Below, piece by piece: positions 11,251 to 21,739 of a DNA stretch of 64,000 nt. The stretch lies in assembly GCA_022495995.1 (NCBI GenBank), contig JAFEMH010000075.1, positions 186,001 through 250,000 on the forward strand. Reading direction: 5' to 3'. Source of the DNA: Adenophora triphylla var. japonica. Taxonomy: Eukaryota > Streptophyta > Magnoliopsida > Asterales > Campanulaceae. How positions within the stretch are numbered: the first letter of the stretch is position 1; every line of letters starts with the position of its first letter. A program made the position numbers and the translations under genes. The notes under the pieces are model-generated. The model made no database searches. It saw only the letters and a program-made list of their open reading frames with translations, and had not been told where the DNA came from.

Positions 11251-11537
11251 CTCCCTCCGTCCCACGTGATAGTGGACTAACTTTTTGGGTGTAGGAATTA
11301 AGGAAAAGTGATGTAAGAAAGAGAAAAAGTTAAATGTTGTGAGTATGAAAAATTAAATATGAGAGAGAATGAGTGGGAGGAATAGTGAGGAGAGAGAATG
11401 TTGTGAGTGTAAAAGTGAAGTAGGAGAGAGAATGAGTGGGTGAAATAGTGAATATTCTTTGCCATTTTGGGAAGTTTGCATTCACGTGGGACGGACCAAA
11501 ATAGAAATAAGTTTGCATTCACGTGGAACGGAGGGAG
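11251..11537 (+). mobile_element. Stowaway-type MITE with duplicated right end
   Basis: Left end CTCCCTCCGTCCCACGTG after TA (11249-11250). The right end CACGTGGAACGGAGGGAG is followed by TA (11538-11539). The right terminus is present twice: GTTTGCATTCACGTGG occurs at ~11473 and ~11511, so the element has gained an extra end. Homologous, inverted, to 10689-10897. Confidence 0.8.
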
Positions 11538-11539
11538 TA

Positions 11540-12506
11540 TTATCTTTTTCTTTTATAAATTTTTCAGATTTACTCGTTAGAGTACGTTAAACTCAATGAA
11601 ATTGAGGGTTAGCCATATACATAGACCATAGTGAATTAAAAATGCCAAAATCAAAGTTTTTGACTATTTAGGAACATCATGAAAATGTTGAGAAAAATGA
11701 AGCCGGTTTGTGTGTGTGTGTGTGGGGGGGGGGGGGAGGTTGGTTGTGTGTGGGGGGCATATATACATGTCAACTAAAAATTTTCAAAATGAAAGTTGCT
11801 ACTATTTTTTTAATCAGAACTTGTATTTCATACACAACTAAGGTTCTCAATAGCAAACGAATGCGACGAAAGACCTATAAATCAACAGTTGGTATTGTAT
11901 GATTTTGCGGTTTGTTTTGAGGGTTCGGTCTCACGCTCACGCACCACGGTGTTTGATCGGTCTGGTTTGGTTTGGAGGGTTCGGACCACAAAGCAAAACG
12001 AACCATGAGGATTGCCAATTTTTGAGACCGAAACGAAACACTACAACTAAAAAACTAAACCAAATTTCATAGTTTAGTTCGGTTTGGTCTCAAATATATT
12101 AAATTATCATTTAACTATTTCAAATACCTAGACAATTAAATATTTTTATAATGGCAGCTGCCTAATCATTATTAATGGTAGTTTATGCAAAGTGTGTCAA
12201 AGATTTATGAAAAAACTATAAAACTATGAGTATTTTGGGATAAAAATCTCTTTTAAAACTATAAGTATTTTGAAAAGTAGGGAATAATTATTTGCGAGGG
12301 TGATCCATTCCTGAGTGTATTCGACTGGTTTAGCATTGTTCATGTCGAGTTTTTCTCTTGCTCGTTGCAGCGAGCAATGTACATTCTGCCATATTGGTGT
12401 GTCTTTTTGCTTGACGGATGAAATAATTTTGATCTTGATGGAATTCACATTTTATCACATCAATCTCAATCATACACATAGCGAGCTATGCACCGTGGAT
12501 GAACGT
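11540..12506. other. Spacer with a microsatellite and a GGTTTGGT-rich palindromic repeat
   Basis: A TG-then-G run sits at 11708-11738. From ~11905 to 12130, GGTTCGG/GGTTTGGT phrases face CCGAAC/ACCAAA phrases, the look of a decayed fold-back element, with no clear termini. No gene. Confidence 0.4.
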
Positions 12507-12746
12507 TGATGCTACTAAAAATTGAGCTCGATTGACCACTCCAAAGTGTTGACTTTACGGAGGATGGCTTTGCTTGATCTTTCACCTAAGACCTACAAGA
12601 CGAACACCATGAACTAAGTCGGAGGCTTCTCCGGCTAAAGCCCCTCGGGTGTGAGAGTAAGAACATTGTTGATGAATAAGCTCAAACTGTATTGAAAGAG
12701 CTGAAGGGTAGGAAAAATGGCTTACCTGATCTCTAAGATGAAGGAT

Positions 12747-12756
12747 GTATATATAG
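12747..12756 (-). promoter_or_regulatory. Candidate LTR TATA box, minus strand
   Basis: CTATATATAC on the minus strand, in the position equivalent to 24507-24516 of the related LTR. It would drive leftward transcription of the retroelement RNA. Confidence 0.5.
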
Positions 12757-13082
12757 TCTCATAAAGTATGGTGACGTCACTGACGTCGTCAAGGACCACT
12801 TGACACGTGTTCTCCTCTGATTAGCCCCAACATACCTTATTCAACTCCACCACTTTTGCAGGTGGGATCCTTGGACACCAAAATGAGAGATTTATCTCTT
12901 GTCTTATTTGGTGAATATCTCTGCGTGTTAGAGTTGGTTGGTCTTTTGTCGAGAACCATTAGGAATGTTTCAGATATTGAGGCGAGATCATCATTTCACC
13001 GGAGTCAACGATTTTGCTCCATCCTCCCTTTACATTTAGTCAGTCTAAAATGTGGCGAGATCATCATTTCACCCGAAGCAGT

Positions 13083-13299
13083 GATCCCGCTCCATCATTC
13101 ACTTGGAAAAGGTCAAGCTAGGGGGAATGAGGCGAGATCACCATATCGCCAGAGTAAGTGATCTCGCTCTACTACCTTAGTTTATCCAGCGATCCCGCTC
13201 CATCATTCACTTGGAAAAGGTCAAGCTAGGGGGAATGAGGCGAGATCACCGTATCGCCAGAGTTAGTGATCTCGCTCTACTACCTTAGTTTATCCAGCG
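13083..13299. repeat. Two-copy 108-bp tandem repeat in the LTR
   Basis: The GATCCCGCTCCATCATTCAC phrase starts at 13083 and 13191. The copies are nearly identical over 108 bp. Shorter GGCGAGATCA phrases nearby (12982, 13053) suggest older expansion of the same unit. Confidence 0.8.
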
Positions 13300-13875
13300 A
13301 ATACGTTTCATGGCGATTTCCTCCTTTTTTGAAAGTTCGTCCGCTTAGACATAAAGGTATCAAATGGTGCTGGAGAGAAGGTCCCCCCCCCTTGACCGCC
13401 AAGGTGGCAGTTTGACTATTGTTGTTGACTTTTCCACTTGTACACGGGCTTAGTTGCCAAGTCATCGATGGACCCAATGTTCAAGATGACAGCTGAGATC
13501 ACTTTTATTTGTGCACATCATTATCCCCTCTTTTCTCAACTGTGAGCATTTATGGTCCTGTTGAAAAGTTCATTTCGCCTTAGTGTGAAGTTGTTGGTCT
13601 TCCATTTTCTTTTTATTTGAGTTCGCCAGCTGGGAGTGGCGAGATGCACCTCACATTCTTATTTTAGATTGTCGCCCACTTCATGCCACCTGGGGATAAG
13701 GTGAAGAGACATGGCCTTCAATGGGCCGTCATTTTTGTAATAAATGACCACGTCTCTTGATAATTGTAACGGCAGTTGCAATTTGAAATTTGTTGATGGT
13801 TTTTTGGCTCCCAAAACCGTAACGATGAGATGGTTAAAGAGGTAATTTCAACTGATAACTCTTCACATCTTGGGG

Positions 13876-13883
13876 TATAAAAG
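13876..13883 (+). promoter_or_regulatory. Candidate plus-strand TATA box for the antisense ORF
   Basis: TATAAAAG about 345 bp upstream of the ATG at 14221, inside a minus-orientation LTR. Matches the arrangement at 25525-25533. Confidence 0.5.
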
Positions 13884-14220
13884 CTAAGCCCCCACTTGCT
13901 CATTTTCACTTTTACCCATTTCATATTTTATTCATCCTCTTCTTCTTAGGCGAAGTCACGGCTAACTCTGGCGATCTAAAGCTCATACAATCCATTAATT
14001 TTTCTTCTCTTTGTTCCGATTAAACTCCTCCATATCCAAATTTGAATTCTAGGGAAGAGATTTTGGGTTGTTTCAAGCATTTATTTGGGGGTTAGAGACA
14101 AATATTCAAATTCCGCCATTTTTCGGTGAACTTAGCCGAAATCTTCTTGGGTCTCCTTCATTTCTTGTTTTTCAGGTAATTTTCCTTCTTTTCCTTATTT
14201 CTCAGTTCTAGATTTCTTAT

Positions 14221-14736
14221 ATGGACATGGCCCGAACTAAACAGTGTGCTAAGGACACAAAATTTGGACAACGAAAAAAATCGAAAGAGTTTTATAAGCG
14301 GGAAAGGGGAAATTGGGTTAGGATGACCATTGTTGAATTAAATACCTTAATAATAGATGAGGGTGCAGGCACCATAGTACTAAACTCATTAGAAATTCGA
14401 GAGCCCAAAGACTTTCCCTCTTCTCAAGTCGCTATGTTGGGGTTTATGGATAAAGAGTCTTTTCGTAAACACATATATAAAGAGGCGGGTTGTCCGCTAG
14501 GACCTGAGAGCTCTAGCAAAAGTGATTGTAAAGAGAGGACTGAGTGTGATGAACTAGTTGACACAAATGAAGATTTCCACGTTGTGAATGATGTTCGTAA
14601 TGTTTTTTACAGAAAAATTCAAGCTGGAGGAGGCGAGATGCATGATCAAGGTTCCAGCGGTGCCCATGGAGCGAGTAGCTCCCATTCTGTTATGCGAGAT
14701 CCTGATGTGAGGAGCATCTCACGAGCTTTTGACTGA
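14221..14736 (+). CDS. Short plus-strand ORF downstream of the Tat-like LTR (171 aa), unrecognised
   Basis: Starts ATGGACATGGCC 60 bp beyond the LTR end and stops at TGA 14734-14736. The N-terminus is basic (RTKQCAKDTKFGQRKKSKEF); the C-terminus is Ser/Gly-rich (GSSGAHGASSSHS). I see no known domain. It lies exactly where the Tat-like element at 24 kb has its antisense ORF, so it is probably the start of a divergent or truncated antisense ORF whose remainder has been lost. It could instead be a chance ORF in decayed DNA. Confidence 0.45.
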   Translation: MDMARTKQCAKDTKFGQRKKSKEFYKRERGNWVRMTIVELNTLIIDEGAGTIVLNSLEIREPKDFPSSQVAMLGFMDKESFRKHIYKEAGCPLGPESSSKSDCKERTECDELVDTNEDFHVVNDVRNVFYRKIQAGGGEMHDQGSSGAHGASSSHSVMRDPDVRSISRAFD

Positions 14737-16216
14737 AATGAGTTTTATACTAGATACTCCATTATATTAGCCCTTTGGATTTGGCTGATATGTGAAAACA
14801 CTAGGATATTTTGATTGCCTATCCTTCTCAATTTAATTCATAAGCATCGCCATTTATCAACACATGCGTTGAGATTCTTTAACACATGAACTGGCATTTT
14901 TACACATACATTAACACTTATTAACAAGTGTTAAAATTGTCTGTTTGAATGTTTTTAAGTCATAATTAATATGAATTACTGTCACTTTGTAATACTATAA
15001 TTAATTCCAAAATGCTTATTCTATCAAATCAATAAAATATATAAGACCACCGGATATTCTATATCTCATATAAAACGTTTATCAAGATCAATATTCCAAA
15101 TAAACCCCTAGGCTCCCTTTCCTCAACATCATTTATCGTCGTCTTCCCTCTCCTTCCTTCACCCCTCACTTCATTCCGACCAAATCTGGTCGGAGAGCTC
15201 CAGATCTGGCCTCCTTCCCCGTTGAAACTTCTCTCTTTAGATCTGTCCATAATTGATCGAAGAACTGCACCAAATTTTACAATGTCCGGGTGACAGAATT
15301 GTCCATACTTGAAATTTATTTAGTTTGATTATAAGTTTATTGTAAAGGTGGGGTCGTGATAATTGGAATCGCATTTGTTTTAGGATAGGTAGGGAAGATT
15401 GAAGTAAATAAGGCAAAATGGCTACTCCAAAAAACTGTGGCAAGCAGTTGTTTTTTTTTTTTGTCCATTATGAAGGGTATTTCTGTGGAGAGATGAAGAT
15501 TGAAGACCTTAATGCATTGAAATGTACAGAGAATCTCCACAATTTGTCCATTTATTGGATTTTTTTTTTAATTTTTGTAAATAGCATGAAATTTGGTGAA
15601 AAATATTTGTGAATACATCAATTGTTTTGTTGTAACTTTAATCTTTATGACTTTGTAATGAAACAAGTACCCTTTTTCATTTTTTTAAAATTGTCTTATA
15701 GTTAAAAAATTACTCTCGTAATTTTGATATAAGATTTTATTATCTCTTATATTTAAAGTATAAGAGTCGGTTTTAATTAAATATCAAAAAATTTTTCATA
15801 AAAATTGAAAAAAACCGATAAATGACTCTTATACTTTTGGTATAAGATTTTATTTTGTCTTATACTTAAAGTATAAAAGCTAGTTCTAGTAAAATATTAG
15901 AATTTTCTTATTTGTTTTTCTTCAAAACTAAGGAAAAAGTGAAAAAAAAAATGACAATTATACTTTTAATATAAGAGATAAACTAGTATTATACGTAAAA
16001 TATAAGAAACGAAAGGTTTATTTGTATTAAAAATCTACTGATTTTATATGGAAGATTGAAGGATCATATGATCAGAAGAGAAGCCCGTAGTATTAGCATT
16101 GACATTCACAAAGGAAATACGCGCCGTTGAAAACCCCATATTCACTTGGGAGTTGGGACAACATTAACGATAACATTCAAAGATTTATGAAACTGCTCTA
16201 TTCCGCGTAGGCTGAG
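14737..16216. other. AT-rich spacer, no supported gene
   Basis: Between 15730 and 16010 a family of short palindromes recurs (TATAAGAGTC facing GACTCTTATA; ATATAAGATTTTATT at ~15730 and ~15840), suggesting a decayed fold-back element. Plus-strand ORFs near 15418 and minus-strand ORFs near 15059-15540 have no conserved motifs. Confidence 0.4.
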
Positions 16217-16351
16217 CCTGAAGATAAACATCTTGGGCCCTACTCCGTGGGCCGACCTGCTCGCCCGTGGCCATGCCCCGCCAGCCCGTGGCCTGCCTTG
16301 TCCGCCACAAGGCCCGTGAAGCCCAGCCCGTGCCTTGCAAGCGGAGCGGAC
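16217..16351. repeat. Left part of a GGGCC-rich repeat, split by the retroelement
   Basis: Many GCCCGTGG/GGGCC phrases up to the target duplication CGGAC. Similar GGGCC-rich sequence resumes at 21740. The repeat was the insertion target of the element at 16352-21734. Confidence 0.5.
16347..16351. repeat. Left target site duplication CGGAC
   Basis: Identical to 21735-21739. Confidence 0.75.
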
Positions 16352-17293
16352 TGTAGACACACCATTCTGAACCCATCGGAGCAGAGTAATATCACTCTAA
16401 GTCTCGCCTTGAGTCAAGAGTAGAAATCCACCATTTCGTCATATTTCATTAAGTTTTGACTAACGACAGTTAATTTGGACTAAACTGCATACGAGATATC
16501 GAGGGAAGGACATAATTGTCCATAGCAGCCTTGTCCCGCGCGAGACATGGCGTGTCTCGCGCGAGATTAAGCTCTTGCAGGCGTGCAGAAGTCAGTTTCC
16601 TCGTCGATTTCAACTTCTTTCTTGATAAATCTTATCATCATCCGATTCTCCAATAGCATTTGAGTTCTGGAACCTTCCTAGAGTGGTTTCCCTCTCCACA
16701 TTTACCTCTCCAACCTACTATAAATACTTGATGATTTCTAGTATTTCAGACCCCGGTCGACTTTTGACATTTTACTGGTTTCTCTCCCTGAAAGATTCCT
16801 GTAAATCACCCCCTAAACACCTAAAGTTTGTTTATCAACCTTGTTGATCAACAAACATCGAGATTCAAAGTCAAGGATTGAGGCGAAACTCTATCCGTAT
16901 CAAGATTCGAATCTAGGATTGAGTCAAAACTCTGTTTGAATCTCTTCCCAAAACAAAGGTAATCTTCCTTCTTTCTAATTGATTATTAGAGTTGTGTAGT
17001 ACATCAAATCTAGGATCGTCCTAGAGCCTCTCCAAATCATGAAGACGGTTTCGAAGCAATTAATCTGACATTCCTAATTAATAAATTAATTAGGATTTAT
17101 TTGTTTCTTCTTATTGTTCTTTGAATTGATTAAATTAATAACACCCAGATAGCAAGACCAATCTTCGAATTTGGTGGAATGGATGCTCCTTGACCTACCA
17201 ATTCCATAAATTAACCCACGAACCCTTAAATCTCTTGAAAATATCAAAAATGTTTTTCTTATTTTTTTCCATCAATAAATAATAAGTGGCGAC
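16352..17293 (+). repeat. Left LTR (3' end deleted)
   Basis: Collinear with 20427-21734 apart from a MITE in the latter. Contains a TATA box (CTATAAATAC, 16718-16727) on the plus strand. Homology ends at GTGGCGAC (17293), about 40 bp short of the LTR end seen on the right. Confidence 0.85.
16718..16727 (+). promoter_or_regulatory. LTR TATA box
   Basis: CTATAAATAC, conserved at 21129-21138 in the right LTR. Fits the plus orientation of the element. Confidence 0.6.
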
Positions 17294-19349
17294 ACCTCCA
17301 TCATCACCACTGTCGGGGCTATCGTCCCTCCTTGATCGCTTGGCTCCACAAGTAGGGGTCACTACAGAGGCTATCGTCGACGCCGCCGAGGCCGCCTTGT
17401 GAAACAGCCTCTCGGACAGATCCGATATCATGGCCATCAAGCCGGCCATCCTGCTCGCTCCACGGTCGTAATCCGTCGCGGACATGATGACCTGTTAAAC
17501 AAAAGGGAGATGCTCAGAAGAAATCGAACATATACACATATATGGACGATACGAGGAAAATATGAACAGAAATGTACCGAAGATGCATAGGGAGGGCGAC
17601 GATAACCCTCAGGAATCTGATCCGGGACCGCGATATGACCCACCATCGGCATGCTTCCCATCATGTACGTATAGCTCGGAGGACCATAATCTGGTGCAAA
17701 AGTCACAGGACCCGCATACTGTGATGAAGATCTTGGGGCTGACGAGCCTGATGCAGAGGCAGAAGCAGAAGCTTGAGCACGTGACCTTCTGCCGCCTACC
17801 ACAAGGGGACCCATAAAACGAGGCAATATCACTCCTCATATGAAGGCCCTCGGACCACACAATCCGTCGCCTCATAACCAGTCACGAAATTGGCATAATC
17901 TCCATCAGAGATAAAATGAGTCGGATGCATTGCCCTAGGAGGATCCTCTGGCACTCTCCGTGGAAGTGAACCCCGTCCATGCTGAGGGAAGACTCTCTCA
18001 CCTAGATACATGGTATCCCCCTCCAGCGATACCAAGATCCTTCGCACATCGGTGACGTCCCACGCACGGTGAACCTCTCGCTCCAATAAGGCCCACAGAT
18101 ACAAGCCCAGCTGCTCAAAATCGAAGCTATCAAGCAAGGCTCGCGCCTCCTCAACGGTCAGGGTCCAGTCCTGATCCCCCGCCTCCTCATCCACGGTCCT
18201 GTTTGAATGGCTCCACCTCCTGATATCCGGAAACTTGGGATTGCGATCATCCAGCTCAAACTTGTGCAACGAAAAGATAGTATACCCCCATATCTGTACA
18301 AGAAAATAGAGCAAATTCAGTTCAAAGCGCAGGCAAAACGTGCAGATAAACGACAAAGAAAGTCAGAAAATGTACCTCCCAAGCATAAGAATACCCTGAT
18401 AAGATATACCAAAGAGCACCCCTCACCAACCGATCCGTCTCAGCATTAGGCCTATCAGCATAGGCCAAGAGCTGGTCACGAAGAGGCGACAACTTAGCAG
18501 CAAATCCCTTAACCTTGTTAGGGGCAAAGCCAATCAAACATCACCACTCAGCTGGATTCGCAGGTTTGAAGCCCGCAGTCTTCGGAAGAGCGACACCGGT
18601 AAAATCTAACCCGGTAATGGCAAGAAAATTAGTAGGGGTCATCGTAACTTCCCCGAAGCGAAGGTGTACCATGTGGGTAGTGTCCCACCACCTCTCCCTA
18701 ATATCTTGAAGGACTTGAGGAGTCCGCCTCATCCCGCGGATGTTATCAACAAAAGTAAGGAGCCCCGTCTGAGCCACCCTCGCCCGGACTCCGTTCAAAA
18801 CCTTGAATTTGTCCTACAAAGCCTTGGCAAATTTTACACTCCCACGACAGTTCTTGGTCGACTTATATGGCTTCAAAATAGAGAAAAGACAAGGGAGCAA
18901 TGTCAGAAATCATCCCTAGCAAAACATCAAGGAAATAAGAGAAAATTTTCATTGAGGCATTTCATCAAACACTTGGCGTGCACACTAGAAAGTCATGGTC
19001 AAGGAAGCATTTGGCTACCCAAATAAATCCCCCCTACAATCCAAGATGTGTAGGGAACTCATGCACACGCCAATGCAACAACAACATTCAACGACATCGA
19101 CAAAAAAACGGAGCATGCTACAATAGAACCAAGTTCTAGGAAAATGACCAAATGGATGAATTTGGGGATTTCAAGCAATGGGTTCGATGCAATGCAAAGC
19201 ATAAAACAAGGTTGAGAAAGAGATTCTTACCAAACCCTCGCGGATAGCATTGGAAATGTGTGTAGGCCGATCGAACGTGAGGTCATCCCGGGGATAATCC
19301 TTCCAAGCAAATAGCTACTAAAAGTCAGACTTTTCATCTCTTGAGCCAT
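17195..19349 (-). pseudogene. Antisense plant-mobile-domain (PMD) gene with four exons, broken
   Basis: Minus-strand gene with canonical GT-AG introns at 18814-19230, 18294-18375 and 17492-17577, all phase 0. Exon 2 reads LQDIRERWWDTTHMVHLRFG and LAITGLDFTG, the signature of the plant mobile domain (aminotransferase-like PMD proteins captured by transposons). Exon 3 carries DYANFVTGYEATD and a Ser/Ala-rich linker; exon 4 reads SATDYDRGASRMAGLMAMIS. Breaks: an indel after MAQEMKS in exon 1, an in-frame TGA at 18541-18543, and a frameshift near 17830. The last exon runs over the deletion junction into the left LTR and stops at 17195. PMD proteins in genes act in silencing pathways; the role inside retroelements is unknown. 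Confidence 0.75.
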
Positions 19350-19779
19350 GGATAATGGAAGAAGGAAAGATTAAAGTGTTGTTTGGGAAGATAAATCAAC
19401 AAAACAACACACAAGAAATCTCAGAGAAAATGCCTTGGGTTCGGACTTGCAGAGAAAAGTTTGAAATTGGTGTTTTTAAAATAAATATACAATTGCTGTT
19501 ATATTGCCTCGACAGTGCTTGTCCCGCGCGATACAGACTGTCCCGCGCGAGACAAAGCCCCTGGAAAAATACAAAATTGTCCTCGACAATAAGCGTCAGC
19601 GCAACGTCAAAATTCCAAAGTTTGACACATTTACCCTTGAAAGTGATACTCTAGCAAGGAAACATGAAAAAATCGGTACCGCAAGTCACGGAACGAGCTG
19701 AACGTGGCATTCGCATGATGACTCGATATGGCACCCAGTCACCTAAAATGATTGATCCAGAGATCAAGTCATCTTACAC
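19350..19779. other. Upstream region of the antisense PMD gene
   Basis: No ORF with motifs. An AT-rich block (TATATTTATT on the minus strand, about 19481-19490) lies ~130 bp before the PMD ATG and could serve as a TATA region, but this is weak. CGCGCGA/CCCGCGCG phrases near 19525-19550 recur in the LTRs (16537, 20610). Confidence 0.3.
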
Positions 19780-20160
19780 GATTCAGAGCCCAGACAGGTG
19801 AATCGTCATCAAAAAGCCCGATTCAGAGCCCAGACAGGTGAATCGTCGAATCAAAAGCCCTATTCAGAGCCCAGACAGGTGAATCGGCAAATAAAAAAAA
19901 AAAAAAAACCGATTCAGATCGCAGACAGGTGAATCATCAAATCAAAAAGCCCGATTCAAAGCCCCGACAGGTGAATCGTCAACACAAAAGCTCGATTGAA
20001 CACCCCGATAGGTGAATCGTCACCCCCAACAAAAGCCTGATTCGGAGCCTAGACAGGCAAATCATCACAAAACCAACAGGATACAAATGACCGGATAGGT
20101 AAGCCTTTGTTTTCTAACATCTTTCCCCGCAGGTTCGGAGCCCAGACAGGCGAATCTTCA
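19780..20160 (+). repeat. Tandem repeat array of the Tat-like element, ~40-45-bp unit
   Basis: About eight units, starting near 19780, 19820, 19860, 19911, 19953, 19993, 20039 and 20134. Each contains GATTC-AGAGCCCAGACAGGT-GAATC, so every unit begins and ends with the inverted pair GATTC/GAATC. A poly-A run of 18 splits the array at ~19892. Amplified tandem repeats between the extra ORF and the 3' LTR are known for Retand/Ogre-type elements. Confidence 0.85.
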
Positions 20161-20416
20161 GACAAGCAGGTATATTCAGAATTGGGTCTTGATTTGATTC
20201 CTCAGTATGAATTTGCCTTTTCAAATATAAAATCTCCTCGATTTTCAAAATGATTTTCAAAATACCTATAGCAGCCTTTTCGTGTTTTGAGTCAAACTAC
20301 GTTTTGGTCTGATTCTCCGATAGAGATACGTAGGAAGCCGTGCGGCTCGACCATCCCGATGTCCAGAATGATGTCTCTTCTATCATCGACATAACTTCTT
20401 CCATAAGACTTGTCGC

Positions 20417-20424
20417 CGAGGGGC
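20417..20424 (+). other. Polypurine tract before the right LTR
   Basis: CCGAGGGGC lies two to three bases upstream of the LTR start TGTAGACACC at 20427. It would prime plus-strand DNA synthesis. Confidence 0.6.
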
Positions 20425-20426
20425 TC

Positions 20427-21734
20427 TGTAGACACCCCATTCTGAACCCATCAGAGCAGAGTAATACCACTCTAAGTCTCGCCTTGAGTCAAGAGTAGAA
20501 ATCCACCATTTCGTCATATTTCGTTAAGTTTTGACTAACGACCGTTAGTTTGGACTAAACTGTATACGAGATAACGAGGGAAGGATAGAATTGTCCAGAG
20601 CAGCCTTGTCCCGCGTGAGACATGGCGTGTCTCGCGCGAGACTAAGCTCCTGCAGGCGTGCAGAAGCCAGTTTCCTCGTCGATTTCAACATCTTTCTTGA
20701 TACTCCCTCCGTCCCACCTCAAGGTTGAACCTTGAGGTGGACACGCTTTTTAAAAAATGTAATTAAAGTGGGTAGAAAATTTGAAGAGAGAGAATGTAAA
20801 AGTTAAATGTGTGGTAGGGAATAGGAGAGAGAATATAAAAGTTAAAAATATTTAATAGGAGAGAGAATGCGTGGGAGAATGTGTGGTAGGGAATAGGAGA
20901 GAGAATGGTTTTTTTGTAAATATATGGAGATGATAAGGGTATAAATATATGAAAAACTTTCCATTTAAGGAAGTTAAACCTTGAAGTGGGACGGCCCAAA
21001 AAGGAAAGGTTAAACCTTGAGGTGGGAAGGAGGGAGTAAATCTTATCATCATCCGGTTCTCCAATAGCATTTGAGTTCTAGAACCTTCCTAGGGTGGTTT
21101 CCCTCTCCACCTTTACCTCTCCAACCTCCTATAAATACTTGATGATTTCTAATATTTCAGACCCCGATCGACTTCTGACATTTTACTGGTTTCTCTTCCT
21201 GAAAGATTCTTGTAAACCACCCCCCTAAATCACCTAAAGTTTGTTTATCAACCTTGTTAATCAACAAACATCGAGATTCAAAGTCAAGGATTGTGGCGAA
21301 ACTCTGTCCGTATCAAGATTCGAATCTAGAATTGAGTCGAAACTCTGTCTGAATCTCTTCCCAAAACAAAGATAATCTTCCTTCTTTCTAATTGATCATT
21401 AGAGTGGTGTAGTACATCAAATCTAGGATCGGCCTAGAGCCTCTCCAAATCATGGAGACGGTCTCAAAGCAATCAATCCGACATTCCTAATTAATAAATT
21501 AATTAGGATTTATTTGTTTCTTCTTATTGTTCTTTGAATTGATTAGATTAAGAACACCCAGTTAGCAAGACCAATCTTCGGATTGGGTGGAATGGATGCT
21601 CCTTGACTTACTCATTTCATAAATTAACCCCCGAATCCTTGAATCTCTTGAAAATATCAAAAAGGTTTTCTTTTTGTTTCCATCAATAAATAATAAGTGG
21701 CGACTCTAGATATTAAAAATTCACCATTGCTACA
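20427..21734 (+). repeat. Right LTR, with an inserted MITE
   Basis: 1308 bp, about 970 bp after removing the MITE at 20703-21036. Ends TGTAG...CTACA. TATA box at 21129-21138. Followed by the target duplication CGGAC. Confidence 0.85.
20703..21036. mobile_element. Stowaway-type MITE inside the right LTR
   Basis: Ends CTCCCTCCGTCCCACCTC and GAGGTGGGAAGGAGGGAG, flanked by TA at 20701-20702 and 21037-21038. The left LTR shows the empty site TTGATAAATC at the same place, which proves insertion and confirms the TA duplication. It is younger than the retroelement. Confidence 0.9.
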
Positions 21735-21739
21735 CGGAC
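21735..21739. repeat. Right target site duplication CGGAC
   Basis: Identical to 16347-16351. Confidence 0.75.

Larger units (their letters stand above)
12507..14160 (-). repeat. LTR of a Tat-like Ty3/gypsy element (minus orientation)
   Basis: Shares the phrase CCCTCGGGTGTGAGAGTAAG with the LTR at 24234-25686, at the same place near its left end. The left terminus is TGATGC at 12507. The right terminus CTTCA at 14160 adjoins a pyrimidine tract whose complement is a polypurine tract (AAAAACAAGAAA). Like the 24-kb LTR it has a minus-strand TATA box near its left end and a plus-strand TATA box near its right end, and a plus-strand ORF starts just beyond. Orientation and ends are inferred by comparison of the two. 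The partner LTR and gag-pol are absent here. Confidence 0.65.
16352..21734 (+). mobile_element. Tat-like Ty3/gypsy deletion derivative carrying only an antisense PMD gene
   Basis: Two LTRs in direct order (16352-17293 and 20427-21734) start TGTAGACACC. The right one ends CTACA, a perfect inverse of TGTAG. The element is flanked by CGGAC at 16347-16351 and 21735-21739, a 5-bp target duplication, so it inserted as one unit. The purine tract GAGGGG lies just before the right LTR. The left LTR lacks its last ~40 bp, and sequence jumps at 17293 straight into the tail of an antisense gene. PBS, gag and pol are therefore deleted. Remaining cargo: a minus-strand plant-mobile-domain pseudogene and a ~42-bp tandem repeat array, both features known from Tat/Retand-type elements. 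Confidence 0.8.

Noticed and set aside
17277..17293. GTGGCGAC after the left LTR as a tRNA-Arg primer-binding site
   Set aside because: The same bases occur inside the right LTR before its true end CTACA, so they are LTR sequence.
19780..20160. Repeat-spacer look of the 42-bp array
   Set aside because: The spacers are themselves repeats with drift; fits a retroelement minisatellite.
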